Source of the DNA: Dactylorhiza incarnata
Lineage: Eukaryota > Streptophyta > Magnoliopsida > Asparagales > Orchidaceae
DNA length: 64,000 bases
Assembly (NCBI GenBank): GCA_033032865.1
Contig: JAWHQI010000262.1
Coordinates: 1,116,001-1,180,000 of the forward strand
Direction of reading: 5' to 3'
The notes under the pieces were generated by a model. That model did not search any database and was not told the origin of the DNA. It worked only from the letters and a program-made list of their open reading frames with translations. A program made the position numbers and the translations under genes. This document shows, piece by piece, positions 22,645 to 34,665 of this stretch (the stretch's first letter is position 1; each line of letters starts with the position of its first letter).

Positions 22645-24559
22645 TGTAACACCCTGCCAGTACGAATAGTATAACAGTAGGTCCGGCCGGGACCCCACGC
22701 CATACAAACCACACTAGCTAGGAGTTAAAAGGTGATAAACAGACAGAACTACAACAGAGTATACTAAACACTGGCGGAAGCATAATGATTTAACATTTCA
22801 TTTAGAACTGTCCACTATCATAGGAATGAAACCATAAAATAGAGTTACGGCCTTAAGGCCTTACATTCACCAATGTACAAAACTCAGAACATACTTCGGC
22901 ACGCAGGCTGGCAATACATGAGAAAGCAGAAAAGGGAGGCTGGCCTTCAAGGGCCAACTCAGCAAAAGGGCCACCGCCCGCTATTTCCCACTAGGCTCAC
23001 CTGCACCTGCATAAGAACATTCTACCAAGTGGTGGCAAACAAAGTAACGGTCAGCACAGCTGACCAAATTATAACGACCCCACCCCTTTCCCGGGGTGGC
23101 GGAGCTTCTACCCTGCAAGCAAGCCATACTAGCACAAGTACTAATATAAAGAAAGTGCAACTACACAAGGTGAGGTTTCAAGCACAATCGATCTTCTAGG
23201 TTTAGCATCAAAAAGGACGGAACCTAGGTATGCACATGATGTTGGTTGGGTTCACCCGAAGGTTCCCCACAACCGCCTAAACAACCGCATGAGGCTAACA
23301 ACATCAATTCCACAAAATACTCCACCGTAAGGGCCATCGCCTTAGGTGGGAAAAAGAGCTTTTGGTGGGTCTAGGTAAATCACCTTCCACGACCTCTCCC
23401 ATGATCACACGGCTTCCATGAGGTAGGGACCTCTTACCGATCTGCATGGAAACGGGTTCGGTTTAGCTTTGTCCGTGCTCTACTCGTCGCGATCTAACGC
23501 ACGACGTGGGTACGGCTTCACCTCGGCCCGTAAGGGTTTAGCACTTTCAAGTGCTACACAATTTATAAGCTACGCACCTAACCCCTTCGCAAGGATCTAG
23601 GCTTCACAAATACTCAACAAGGGAGGTACAATACGCTCCGCATCAATTTCTTGGTGAAGGTTTGCCTTCATCCAATCTCAAAGCATGGGGCTTTCGTTAG
23701 GATCTTCACAAGACGCCTACACTTAATTCCCGCAATACTAAGATGATTTCACGGAGACATTCTCCGACACGCATTCTAGGCCTAACCTAAATGCAACGTC
23801 GCAAATCAAGCATCACCGGTTCGGGCTCACGGCCACGAATAGGCTTCACACACAATGCCTAAATCCGCAAGAACTTGAGGAAATCCTACACTTCACCCAT
23901 TTGGTGAAAGGGATTCCTCATGCAAGCATAGAGAAATGAAGGAGAGGACAAATGACAAGTCCAAATATCGGGAGGAAGAATCGTTACCCTAGGAGCGTTC
24001 TTCTTCGCCATGGACCCGAGATTCTAGATGGAGGGAAACGACCGCACCGGGATGCACTCTCCAGATCTGGAAACGGCTCGCGAAACGGAGCTCTGGAGCT
24101 CCGTCAATGGCGGGATCTCTCCTTCTTCTTCCTTACCTCCTTCTTCTTTCTCTAGGTTTGGAGAGAGAAAGGCTTAGAAATTATGAGGATTAACCTCCTC
24201 TCATCAGCCCTAAAGACCTCCAGCATCTAATCCTAGCCATTGGATCGGATTCCAAAAGATTTGGACGGACCAATCTCCTTCTCCACTCAAATTCGCGGAG
24301 CAGAATAAACAGGGCGCACGATCACAGGCGCACGATCATTGGTCGTGCGAAAAGAGGAGAAATGGTCGTGCGCACTACCCAAGACAGAACTCTGATTCCT
24401 TGCGAATTAACGCACGATCATTGGTGCACAATCACTGGTCGTGCGCGAAGAGGAGAAATGGTCGTGCGCAGAGAACTGCTATGGAATTTTTTAGCCTATC
24501 CCGAGCGCAGCACTACCACTCCACCTACCTCGTTGAACTACGATTTTTGGGGTGTTACA
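22645..24559 (-). repeat. Del2 3' LTR (1915 bp)
   Basis: On the minus strand it starts TGTAACACCCC at 24559 and ends GGGTGTTACA at 22645. The plus-strand end TGTAACACCCTGCC and the GGTCCGGCCGGGACCCCACG block resemble Del1 LTR ends (near 10710-10765). It carries the GCGCACGA palindrome module in U3. No gene is visible inside. Confidence 0.92.
24313..24470 (-). repeat. Palindromic GCGCACGATC module in the Del2 LTR
   Basis: Two rounds of GCGCACGATCATTGGTCGTG-like palindromes, each followed by GAGGAGAAATGGTCGTGCGC. Between them GTGCGCACT is followed by AGACAGAACTC. The same palindrome and spacer, in the same orientation relative to transcription, lie in GypA at 4400-4460. Del1, the closest relative of Del2 here, lacks this module. 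Confidence 0.85.
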
Positions 24560-24580
24560 ACTCCACCCCCCTTAAAAGAA
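24560..24580 (-). promoter_or_regulatory. Del2 polypurine tract
   Basis: The minus strand reads TTTTAAGGGGGGTGGAGT just before TGTAACACC, preceded by the conserved CGGGACGAAATTC element. Confidence 0.88.
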
Positions 24581-24617
24581 TTTCGTCCCGAAATTTCGAA
24601 AACAGTAATAGCAGGAA

Positions 24618-26489
24618 TTACAGATATAAATTACCTGAGAGAAATAGCTTGGGGTACTCCGCAAGCATCGCTTGCTCTCTCTCCCAAGAGAGCTCCTCTC
24701 GGCCGCAATTGTCCCACCGGACTTTCACCATCCGAATGGACTTGTTCCGCAACTGCTTTACTTCGGTATCTTCGATGCGTAAAGGCTTGACTTTCGTCGA
24801 CAACCCACTATCAACCGGCACTTTTCCGACCGCGACGATATGAGTAGGCTCTTGCACTGCCTTCCTCAAAACTGAAATGTGAAACACGTCGTGCAGACCG
24901 CTCAGCTCTACAGATAGTGCAAGCCGATAAGCCGCATCACCAACACGCTCCACGATCTCAAACGGTCCTAAGTACCTTGGACTGAGCTTTTTAAAGCGTC
25001 GGATCCTTGATACCCCTTTGAACGGTTTGATATTCAAGTAAACCCGGTCACCGACGGCGAACTCTAGGTTCCTATGCTTGGCGTTGAAATATTTTGCTTG
25101 CCTATCCTGGGCAATCAATAGCCTTTCACGTACAGTTCGGATCGTCGAAGTTGCTTCCTCAACATCCTTTCTCTTTAATAGCTTAGTATCACCCGTTTCC
25201 GCCCAAGACAACGGCGTGCGACACTTCTTACCATAGAGGGCCTCGAAAGGAGCCATCTGTATACTGGCTTGGTAGCTATTATTGTAGGCGAACTCGATCA
25301 TATAGAGATGATCTTCCCACTTCTTTCCAAAATCTAGAGCGCACATTCGGAGCATATCCTCCATAGTCCTGTTGGTTCTCTCAGTCTGTCCATCCGTTTG
25401 CGGGTGGAAGGCCGTGCTGAACTTCAATTTCGTGCCCAACAGTTCATGGATAAGCCTCCAATCTTTCGATGTGAAACGCCTGTCACGATCGCTGACGATG
25501 CTACGAGGGACACTGTGCAGTCTCACAATACTATCAACATAGAGCTTCGCTAGCTTTTCTACAGAATCATCCTTCCAGTTCGGAATAAAATGCGATACCT
25601 TCGTCAATCGGTCCACGATCACCCAAATGGCGTCATTTCCCTGCTGTGATCTCGGCAATCCGTGCACAAAATCCATCGAGATATCATCAAACTTCCACTC
25701 CGGAATTGGCAAGGACTTCAAAAATCCACCGGGACATTGACATTCCGCCTTCACCAACGCGCAAGTATTACACTTGGCCACGTAGAGGGCAATGTCTTTC
25801 TTCATACCCGGCCACCAGAAAAGTTTCTTCATGTCCATATACATTTTAGTGCTCCCAGGGTGGATCGAGTACTTGGTATGATGAGCCTCGTACATCAACT
25901 CCGCCCGTAGAGTACCAATGTTTGGGACACACAATCTGCCCTCTTTCCACATAAGGCCATCTTCGAAGGAGAAATCAGAGTTAAACCCATCAACGATTTC
26001 CGCTTTATAGCGTTTCATGCTCTCATCCAGCTCCAATGCCTGTCGAACTCGGTTGGCAAGGTCGTATTGAACCTCCGTCCAGTTAAAGCATGTTGAAGTA
26101 GATGCTCTCCTATCAACGCAAATGATCTCCATTTCTTCCAGTTCGCAGATTAGACGCTCATCGTGCATCAAAATCCAATTTTCTTGAGCGGGAGCCCGAT
26201 GACTCAACGCGTCCGCAACTACATTTCCCTTTCCAGGAGTATATTTGATGTCGAAGGTGTAGTCCCCCAGGAACTCCATCCACCTCCTCTGACGCATATT
26301 CAACTCCCTTTGATCCAGCGGGTACTTGAGGATCTTGTGGTCGGTAAAGATGTCGATCTTCACGCCATACAAATAATGCCTCCAAAGCTTAAGAGCAAAT
26401 ACCACGGCCGCTAGCTCCAAATTATGGACCGGGTAATTCCTCTCATGAACCTTCAGTTGCCGGGAGCCGTAGGCAATTACCTTTCCGAA
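24618..26489 (-). pseudogene. pol: Del2 RNase H, integrase and chromodomain-like tail
   Basis: More than 600 codons without a stop. RNase H remainder: [28 protein letters not shown] and [15 protein letters not shown]. Integrase: HHCC zinc motif ([21 protein letters not shown]) and all three catalytic-site contexts, [21 protein letters not shown] and TNRTMEDML. Then [15 protein letters not shown], the [14 protein letters not shown] segment, and a short chromodomain-like end [18 protein letters not shown]. It is in the same frame as the RT part, separated only by the TAG at 26490-26492. It is annotated as a pseudogene because of that stop and the lost gag. Confidence 0.92.
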
Positions 26490-27668
26490 CTACACTAGGA
26501 CACAACCCAAGCCACTCCCCGAGGCATCGCTATAAATTTCGTAGCCTTCCGTACCACATGGCGAGCATAGAATGGGTGCTATGGTCAGACGGCTCTTCAG
26601 CTCTTCAAAAGCTCGTGCGCACTCGGGCGACCAAACGAACTTATGATCTTTCCTAGTCAGTTTAGTGAGAGGAAGTGCAATCCTCGAGAAGTTTTCCACA
26701 AAGCGCCTATAATAGCCGGCAAGACCTAAGAAACTTCGGACTTCCGCTATGTTTTTCAACAAAGGCCAGGCTCGGATCGCTTCTATCTTCGACGGATCAA
26801 CCGCAATTCCATCTCCACTAACGACATGACCAAGGAATACTACTGACGGTAGCCAAAACTCGCACTTGGAGAACTTGGCATATAGTTGACTCCTCCTCAA
26901 GGTGCTCAGAACTGCGTGCAGATGCCCTACATGCTCCTCTTTTGACTGAGAGTATACCAAAATGTCATCGATGAAGACGATCACAAATTGATCCAAATAC
27001 TCCCGGAACGTTCTGTTCATTAAGTCCATGAATACCGACGGTGCATTAGACAGACCGAACGGCATCACCGTGAACTCATAGTGCCCACAGCGGGTACTGA
27101 ACGCTGTCTTTGGAATGTCACATTCCCTTATCCGCAGTTGGTAATAGCCGGACCTTAGGTCCAGTTTGGAGTATACCATCGACCCAACCAGTTGGTCGAA
27201 TAAATCATCGATTCTTGGAATCAGATATCGGTTCTTCTCGGTCAACTTGTTTAGCTCTCGATAAACAATACATAGACGCAAGCACCCGTCCTTCTTTTTC
27301 ACAAAGAGGACCGGTGCACTCCAAGGCGATGAACTTGGACGTACGTAGCCTTGCTCTAGCAGCTCTTGCAATTGAACCTTCAGCTCTGCCAATTCCTTTG
27401 GCGCTATCCGGTATGGTGAGCGGGCCACAGGTTTGGCACCTGGCACCAACTCGATACAGAAATCAATCTCCTGATGAGGCAGAGCCCCAGGGAGTTCGCT
27501 AGGAAACACATCGGCATACTCCGCTACAACTGGGACAACACATAACCTGGGCTTTGGCTCTGAAGCCTCCAACAAGGTGAAGAACAACTCGGCACCTTTC
27601 CTCACCGCCTTAACCACTTGGAGAGCATACCTCAGCGTCTTGCTCGCTCCTCGCATACCGGCAAACAT
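26490..27668 (-). pseudogene. pol: Del2 reverse transcriptase and start of RNase H
   Basis: 392 codons from an internal ATG. Seen in order: the linker [75 protein letters not shown], active site [36 protein letters not shown], and RNase [15 protein letters not shown], where a TAG stops the frame. All RT fingers and palm motifs look intact. Translation of the whole frame would need readthrough of two stops. Confidence 0.92.
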
Positions 27669-27674
27669 GGTTTC

Positions 27675-28022
27675 TCAATCGGTGTTCCTTCCCAGAGTGA
27701 TCTCCTTTGAATTGCAATCTATGCATGTTCGCTGCTCCGAGAGACAGTCCATGCCGAAGATCACATCGAATTCAGCTAACGGTAATAACGACGCTTCCAA
27801 GTCGAAATCCTGACTTTCGATCCGCACCTTCACACGGCTCTTCCTATCCGTACTCATGCGAGATCCATTGGGTAGAACTACTTCCAATCTATCCTCTACG
27901 AAGGTAGATGGCACTCTGATTCGCACCACGAAGTCCTCAGACAGAAAAGAGTGCGATGCACCCGTATCAAATAGAGCTCTCGCCGGATAGTTGAAAATTA
28001 GGACAAAGCCTAATGTCTCCAA
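27675..28022 (-). pseudogene. pro: Del2 aspartic protease
   Basis: Active-site ALFDTGASHSFLSEDF, then LEVVLPNGSRM and the closing FDVIFGMDCLSEQR. The frame ends at a TGA at 27675-27677 and resumes unchanged downstream. The 5' edge at about 28020 is the truncation point; no start codon is visible. Confidence 0.88.
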
Positions 28023-28034
28023 AGTCTCTTCATA

Positions 28035-30080
28035 TATTCAATACAATGTCTCTTGACTTTGGGCTCAAGGTTTTAAAATTTGGATCATTGGCCCACTCTC
28101 CATCCATTTTCTTTTTAAGAGACATTCCTTCATCTAACTATTTGGGACTCTTTTTATGACTTGTTTCAGCAAAGTGTGTTGGAATGTTTTGAGGCTCTAC
28201 TAGTTGTATAGGATTATACACTATGGGAGGGAGTCCCAGGGATTGATAAAGTTGATTTATAATCCAGATAGCTTGATTACTTCTAGTCTACTCTCTCTTT
28301 CTGACTTCCTCAATAATGTTTTACAGAATGTCTTGTGTACTTTGCTCCAACTTTGTATTGAGGGTTTCATGAGTAAATTTATTGGAGTTGATACCTCTTG
28401 TTATGATAATTTTCTGACTCGCATCAATCTTTGTATTTAGCCATCTGACTGCACTTTCCAAGTCTTCTTATGCATGTTGATTCTGTTGAAGAGAGGTGTC
28501 CACTCTTTCACCTAGAGACTGGAGAGCATTCATGTTACTGTATACATCTATTCCTGCCTTGGTGAACCAGCTAGTTATCTGGGCATTAATGTGATCAATA
28601 TATGCCCTTAATTCATTTATCTATGCAAACATGTTATTTCTAACTTCCTTGACAGCTTTGTCCACTTATGCCTGATAGTACTGTCTTTTCTCAGTGAGCA
28701 AAGTCTTTATTTGATCAACTATGGAGCTTTGAGCCAGTTCATGAGATGTTTATGCAGATGACCCTGGAGGGTTCTGTACTTTCTCATTCACCTCTGCTTG
28801 CAGACCTTTATCCTTACTAACCATGACCTCATCATCAAGGAGATCATTAAGAGCATCCTATTTTTATGGGTATTTTTAGTTTCTTTTGCAGCTTCTTAAT
28901 CTGAAATTAAAATGAATTCTCTACACAAATTCTCTTGCTCAGTTCTTTCCTTCTCAAGGACAGTGTTATCAACATTCATTATGCAGCTTCTTAGGTCTTC
29001 TTGGACAGCAACCTCAGTGCAGATTGCTTCTTCAACCCCTAGAGTAAGGAGTTCATTGTGAGACTCCCCCTCAACAATAGCTACATTTTCAATAGGTTCC
29101 AAAATCTCTTGGGCTGAGAACTAAGCATGAGTCTCCACCTTAACTGGAGCACTTCTCTGCCTAGCAGCAGAGTCTGCAGGCACTGACACATTAACAACTA
29201 AGGTCTCTACTTATGGTTCTGGATTTGGTGTGCTGTCACTACTTGCAGATGGGCTGTCCTGACTGTTACTGACCTTCTTCCCTTTCCTTGTAGTTTTAGG
29301 GATAACTTTCTCCCATAAACCCAGAATTTTTAAGTCTATTCTCTTCATGTGATGAATGAGGGAGATCATCTTTTCATTTATTTAAAGAGTGTTAGGGAGG
29401 TATATGGATAGTATTCTTCCAAAGTTTGGTGTTTGATGACTTCCCTCGATCTTCTTGAACACTAAGTGACCCAGTCAGTTTTCTTTCAGAGAATTACTCT
29501 AGTAATTATCTCAAACATATCCTTGGATATTCTATCATGTAATCCAGGTTTGCACAACAGTGCTTTGCCTATTATATCAGGCAGAAGTTTCACATATACA
29601 TTGAATTTAGCCTTCTTCAAGATACTATGTGATTGTCCTTTGTGCTGCACCACATCTTTGCTTTTGAAAGATCTTCCTCAGAGATCTCATCCTCTATTTC
29701 ATTACCTGTAAGTCTAGGCAGATGCAATGCCTTGGAGAGTCCTTTTTTCATTACTCTAAATAGGGTTTTCCAACCCTAGTTTTGATGGAATTTCCAGAAG
29801 TACTCTTCTTGGGCCCAGTATAGAACTCCAGAATCTCTCTATGCATGATGGCAGTGGACATTGACAGCACATATTCTAGCCCCGCTACATCAATTAGCCT
29901 AATAACTGACTTTATCTACTCATCGACATTGATGAACCATCCACGTACCAGCTCTCTTCTAGTATATCAGGTATCATCATTCTTCACAGGTGTCATTTCC
30001 TTAGGATCGTGGAGTCTGCAGAGCTTTGGCATCTCGAGAACTCGAGAAGTTGTCGTGATGTCATAGAGCAAATGTAGGTT
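28035..30080 (-). pseudogene. Sire2 env-like frame remnant
   Basis: Broken frame aligning with Sire1 and Sire4. FYTGPKKSTSGNSIKTRVGK is near 29760-29825, LPDIIGKALLCK near 29545-29580, LWEKVIPK near 29295-29320. An acidic segment 28896-29102 holds VQEDLRSCIMNVDN (compare VQEDLECSKTVVDD in Sire4), then a probable coiled-coil part with INAxNAQIT-like sequence near 28560-28700. There are several stops. It follows Gag directly, with pol missing. Confidence 0.7.
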
Positions 30081-30105
30081 GTACTCTATTTCAAAACATA
30101 TGACA

Positions 30106-30110
<5 letters not shown>

Positions 30111-30136
<26 letters not shown>
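30111..30136. repeat. (AT)13 microsatellite at the Sire2 gag/env junction
   Basis: Thirteen AT units in the short interval (30081-30255) between env-like and Gag remnants. The interval has no other recognisable content. It may mark the deletion junction. Confidence 0.9.
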
Positions 30137-30255
30137 CTTACTTTAGAGTGTGAATAGGCATGTACCTGGGCTGACAAACTTAGAGTATTGATATCAGAAT
30201 TAACCAATGTGATTTCAAGATCCAATACTTGTTGAAAATAATATTTTTCTATAAT

Positions 30256-31569
30256 AGAATGCTTCTTAATCTAGAATTATGCCCGGATCATCTATTGTCC
30301 AACTACCACATTTGCCTTTGGCTGGCTATTGGACAAACCTACAAGGCATAGATTAGTATACCTTAGGAACCCAAATGAATTTGGTTCCTAGGTTCTTGTT
30401 AGCCATAACTACTAGAAGCTTAATAGCATAGCTACTAGAAGGCCTCTCATTCCTTGCTCTAGGAACTGTTAGGTTAAACTAGCAATCTATAGCAAAGTGC
30501 CCAACCTTGTCACCACACCAACTTTCAAATTTAGTATACCTCCTTTTCTGAATCACCTTCTTAATGGGGTGTTAGTGATCAGAAAAGCAGGCTGCTTTAT
30601 AGCAAGTACTTCTTGAGCTATTCTTATGGTAGTGCAATGAATTGGAAGTTGGTTGCACATTCACAGAATTCACATTAGGAACAGGCTTTTGAGGTAAAGC
30701 CTTTTCCTTCCTTTTGGATGATGGTGCTTGGGGAGAGACAAACTTTTTAAGATAGTTCTTACTTGGGAAGTCTCTTCTACTACCTTATTATAGCCTAGTC
30801 CTTCTCTATATAGAGAGGAGAAGCTATCTATAATAGGAAGGATAGTTTTGGTCTTTCAGAAGCTAGACACAAGCCTTCTTTCTATAAGAAGCTTGTCCTC
30901 CAAAGACTTAATTGCCCTTCACTGAGCTACAAACTTTTTTTGAAGTAGGAGAAGCTCATTGGACAATTTAGTCACTTTCTTTGTCCTCACATCTCTTTGA
31001 GATTTGAATGGTTGAGGATCCTTATTTGATCAGCCTGAGATTTGACCAACTTCTTGCTCTTCTTGAGAGCATCCAAGAGAGTGCCATATTGCTTCAATAA
31101 ATTAGTATGGTTCTCATTTTTGCATGATGAGCAGTCTTCTACATCACCATCAACATTACTCTCATCAGATGATGAGCAGTCATCTGATACACTCTTGGTT
31201 TTTTTCATTTGACTCAAATGTTGAAAGTGTGAGAGGAATGCATACTTGAGTAGGATAAGAATCATCCTAATCCTCTTCATCTAATAGGGTTACAATCCCA
31301 TATTAGTCCTCATCTTTAGATTCACTGTCTGAGAGAATGAGGGGTGCTCTTATTTCTCTTCCAACAACAGAGTAGTCTTCATCTTCACACTCACTGTCTG
31401 AGAGAGTAAGGGGTGCTTTTATTCCTCTTTTAATTATCCCTTTATAGGATTCTTCTTTAGAGTATGAGGAGCAGCAACTGCTTTCACTTAGGGATCTTAA
31501 TTTCTTGGCATTAAATCTTCTTTCCTTCCTCATGGAGCTTAACTCTTTGGTCTTTTCTCTAGGAGCCAT
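30256..31569 (-). pseudogene. gag: Sire2 Gag C-terminal remnant
   Basis: Starts at an ATG at 31567-31569 (MAPREKTKELSS). Two acidic repeats LTLSDSECEDEDY and LILSDSESKDED follow, then a Ser/Asp-rich part and the heptad-like stretch LLKQYGTLLDALKKSKKLVK near 31060-31130. A degenerate zinc knuckle WCGDKVGHFAIDC, whose first Cys context is altered, lies near 30490-30535, then a WVPK-type motif (TKFIWVPK) near 30380. This order matches the second half of Sirevirus Gag. The conserved N-terminal Gag is absent. Multiple stops. Confidence 0.7.
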
Positions 31570-31623
31570 GGTGAAAACTTGACACATCCAAGGGAATATC
31601 TATTCAAGCTATTAATCTTTCTT

Positions 31624-31645
31624 TGAACAACCTACCTTGATACAA
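31624..31645 (-). promoter_or_regulatory. Degenerate Sire2 primer binding site
   Basis: The minus strand reads TGTTGTATCAAGGTAGG after the LTR end, resembling the usual TGGTATCAGAGC with substitutions. It sets the orientation of the LTR. Confidence 0.5.
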
Positions 31646-33471
31646 CATGATCGTCTAGGGTGTGGTCTAATCACCTAGGGGGGGTGAATAGGTGTTATAA
31701 TATGTTTTTGTCTTTTGAAAATTTAAGACTAATTTAGCTTGAAAGAATGCAACCAAAAATCACACCACAGAAAGAACACAAAGGTTTATGGTGGTTCCCT
31801 AGTGTTGGAACTCCACTATCCCCCTTGACCTATCTAGAAGTGTGCTAGACTCATCCAACTCCTCCAAAATCTCAGATCTATCAGATCTCATAACTTAGGA
31901 TCTCAACAAGTCCCCTACCTCAGATTCCCTCCTGGAATCCTACCTCAGGTGCCATGAGCAACCCTATCTCAGACTGAAAGCACTCCTACAACTCATATCC
32001 CCAACAAGGATCCTACAACTTAGATTTCTTATGAAATACTATAGCTCAGGTCTTCACAAACCCTACCTCAGACTTTCCGTAAAGTCCTACAACTCAGGCA
32101 TTTTCTCAAGCCCTACACTCAGGCTATCAACATAACCATACAACTCAAATCTCAAAGGGATCCTACAAGAATAGATTAGAAGAAGGTTTATAATAAATAG
32201 ACTTAGAGAGATATTGCTTTAAGCATCTTGAATCTTCTTAGGTCTTTCTGAATAGAAAGTCTTCTTTAGCAGCAAGACTGGATCGACAAAAAATAGTTTT
32301 GTACAAGGATTAGTGCTGAACTTTCTTGTATGAAGAAGTCTTCTTACTCTCAAGAGTGAGAGACTTCTTGTTGAAGCTTTTCTTCTTCTTCTTCTTCTTC
32401 TTCTACTTCTTCTTCCTTCTTTCCCTTTTTGAAAAGACTTGTTGTTACTGTTTAATTGCTTTTCATTCATCAAGCATTTCAAAGAATACTAGGGTATAAG
32501 ATTTCTAAGTTGTTAGGGTTTGTTGACCCTCTCTTATGCTTTTATAGCTCTGAGCCATCAAACAGTCGTATCCTGTGAAAATTGATGTCACATCACTTTT
32601 CAGAAGTCATTGATTTGACATCTGCCTTTGTCATCTTTGTCAATTTGAAATCCCACGTTCTGACCTTGACAAGACGATATCATCATGTGAAGATAGTTGG
32701 CATGATGATAAATGACTTAGCAAGCTTTTTTGAGACTTCACAACAATATCGTCATGTGATACTTGTTGTCACAACGATATATGACTTATCTAGCCTTTCT
32801 TGAGTCTTCACAATGAGATCATCGTGTGATACTTGTTGTCATGATGATATATGAATTATCTAGCATTTATTGAGTCTTCACAATGATATCATCGTATGAT
32901 ACTTGTTGTCACGATGATATATGACTTCGCCATCCTTTCTTGAGTCTTCACAATGATATTTTGATGCGATACTTATTGTCACGACGATATATGACTTATC
33001 TAGTCTTTCGTTGGTTCATGCAGCGATATCGTCATGTACACCTTGCTTTCACGACAATATATGACTTAGCTGATTCTTCTTTGAGTTTTTTCAATGATAT
33101 CGTCGTGTGTACCTTATTGAAACAATGATATTTGACTTAGCATACTTTCTTTGAGTTCTTACAATGATATCATCGCGTGTACCTTGTTGACATGATGATA
33201 TTGTCGTGTTTTTCTTATTGTCACGTCAATTCTTGACTTACTTCTACTACTTCCTTCTGCGAGGGATCAAAACATTATCTTCGTGTGCGTGTTATATACA
33301 TGATGATATTTAACTTAGTCATTTTGCTTGATCTCCAACTATTATTTATGAGATTTATTATATCCATACCTTCTCATGTCACATCAAATGAATGTCAAAT
33401 ACAAATTTTACTTATCATTGACTTAGGGACTTCTCCAAATCTGGAACATTGCGGACAATGTTCCCAACATC
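31640..33471 (-). repeat. Sire2 5' LTR (ends approximate)
   Basis: On the minus strand the putative start TGTTGGGAACATTG is at 33471. The end region has CTATTCA, seven Cs and TAGGTGATTAG near 31665-31690. A TATAAAAGC element lies near 32538-32546 (minus). A 70-bp tandem array occupies U3 and a CTT microsatellite lies near 32380-32415. No gene is seen. Confidence 0.7.
32591..33235 (-). repeat. 70-bp tandem array with an internal hairpin per unit
   Basis: About nine units. Equivalent TGAGTCTTCA-like positions fall at 32731, 32801, 32871, 32941, 33011, 33081 and 33151, exactly 70 apart. Each unit carries an inverted pair, ATATCATCGTG then CACGATGATAT, about 13 bases apart. It lies in the U3 part of the Sire2 LTR, upstream of its TATA box. 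Confidence 0.88.
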
Positions 33472-34665
33472 ATGCCTTGAAAATTATCTTGTTCTGTGCA
33501 ATGAAATTGATTATAGAAAACATGTGTAGGAATGCTTAACATGCCTCTAAGTATGAGTAATGTATTATATTTAATAATGATTCATTCACTCACTTATTTT
33601 TGATAACCTACATGTGTTTATAATCTTATACTTTCATGATTGTATAGTGTGATAACATAAATAATTAAAATGCATAAATAGATTACCTACACAACATTGA
33701 ATTGGTTATTACAATTCTTTGTCTTTCATGCACTTATTGTTTAGAGAAATATGGCTTAAAATAAAATGCTATGTTTGCAAAACATGTGAATACGGAGTCC
33801 TTAGTCACTAAACTAAAAAGCCAATAATAAATGACAAAGAAAACTCCACCAAGCACTACTCACCATCCTGATAAATCTTAATGAGCATTGTGAGGTTGAG
33901 CACAATGGAGAAAATTGTAAAGTGTCTTGTGCAAACACATCTATACAACATTTCTCTTAGTACACCGGATCACAAAAATTAAATTATAAAGTAAAAAGAA
34001 TAAACGTGATCGCCCAAGCACTACTTTGCACCCTGATAAGTCTTAGTAAGCATTGTGTGTGCAAATCACCTTGGTAGTTGTACTCTTTATTCATGTACAT
34101 TGAAATATTGTGGTAGTAATATTATTTATGTATTTTAATGTTGTGTTATTTCATTACATTTCATGTGTTTTTATTAATTCATTTGTATGCTTTATCAAAA
34201 CACTACTTTGTACACATCATTATCTTTCATAAAACTTATACTCATGAGAATTGGATCCTAATTCACATCTACTCAATTCTCTACAAACATAAGTAAATGC
34301 ACTAGATGACAAAGCTTGACTGCTATAATGTTTAATATTACTTCAAATGCAAATTAGCGTACATTGTAGCTTATATCTCTTCTTGATATTATGAAATCAT
34401 ATTTGCAATTCTACTTCTAAAATTCCAATGAAATAACATCTCTTGGACCTTAATTATGAACTCTTAGGGTTAATACTCAGTATATATGCTCTTACCTTCT
34501 AAAAAATGTTTAAATTTTGAGCACTTATCATATATTTCTTGCTTACTACTTGTACTTAATCATGATTATCAATTTATTTTCTCAACAAGTGGAACAATAT
34601 TCTTAACAAGTGGCATTTCTTTTAAGTGCATACTCTATTTTTGATACTTCTACACTTCATCATGC
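33472..34665 (+). other. AT-rich non-coding flank, probably Sire3 3' region
   Basis: No ORF with a recognisable domain and no repeat larger than a few bases. It joins seamlessly to 41092 once GypB and one CATGC copy are removed; both sides share the AACAAGTGG-type phrases (34590-34615 and 41108-41120). So it is the 3' non-coding part of Sire3. Confidence 0.55.

Larger units (their letters stand above)
22645..28022 (-). mobile_element. Del2: Ty3-gypsy element, 5' truncated, pol nearly open
   Basis: On the minus strand: protease to chromodomain-like tail (28022 to 24618), purine tract, then an LTR (24559 to 22645). Protein motifs closely match Del1. The sequence upstream of the protease stops matching Del1 near 28020; Gag, primer site and 5' LTR are missing and Sire2 sequence starts. 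The left flank 22640-22644 is TCCTT, the expected duplication, with no partner seen. Either a deletion joined Del2 to Sire2, or the 5' part lies elsewhere. Confidence 0.88.
28023..33471 (-). mobile_element. Sire2: Sirevirus-like copia element lacking pol
   Basis: On the minus strand: LTR (33471 to about 31640), a degenerate primer site, a C-terminal Gag part (31569 to about 30256), then directly an env-like region (about 30080 to 28035) cut by Del2. A full integrase-RT-RNase H block would need over 3 kb, but the gap between the two parts is under 200 bases and contains an (AT)13 run. Pol and the N-terminal Gag are missing, so this is a deletion derivative or a non-autonomous form. The 3' LTR is not present. 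Confidence 0.72.

Noticed and set aside
30111..30136. (AT)13 as a regulatory element
   Set aside because: Simple microsatellite at a deletion joint between element remnants. No promoter context.
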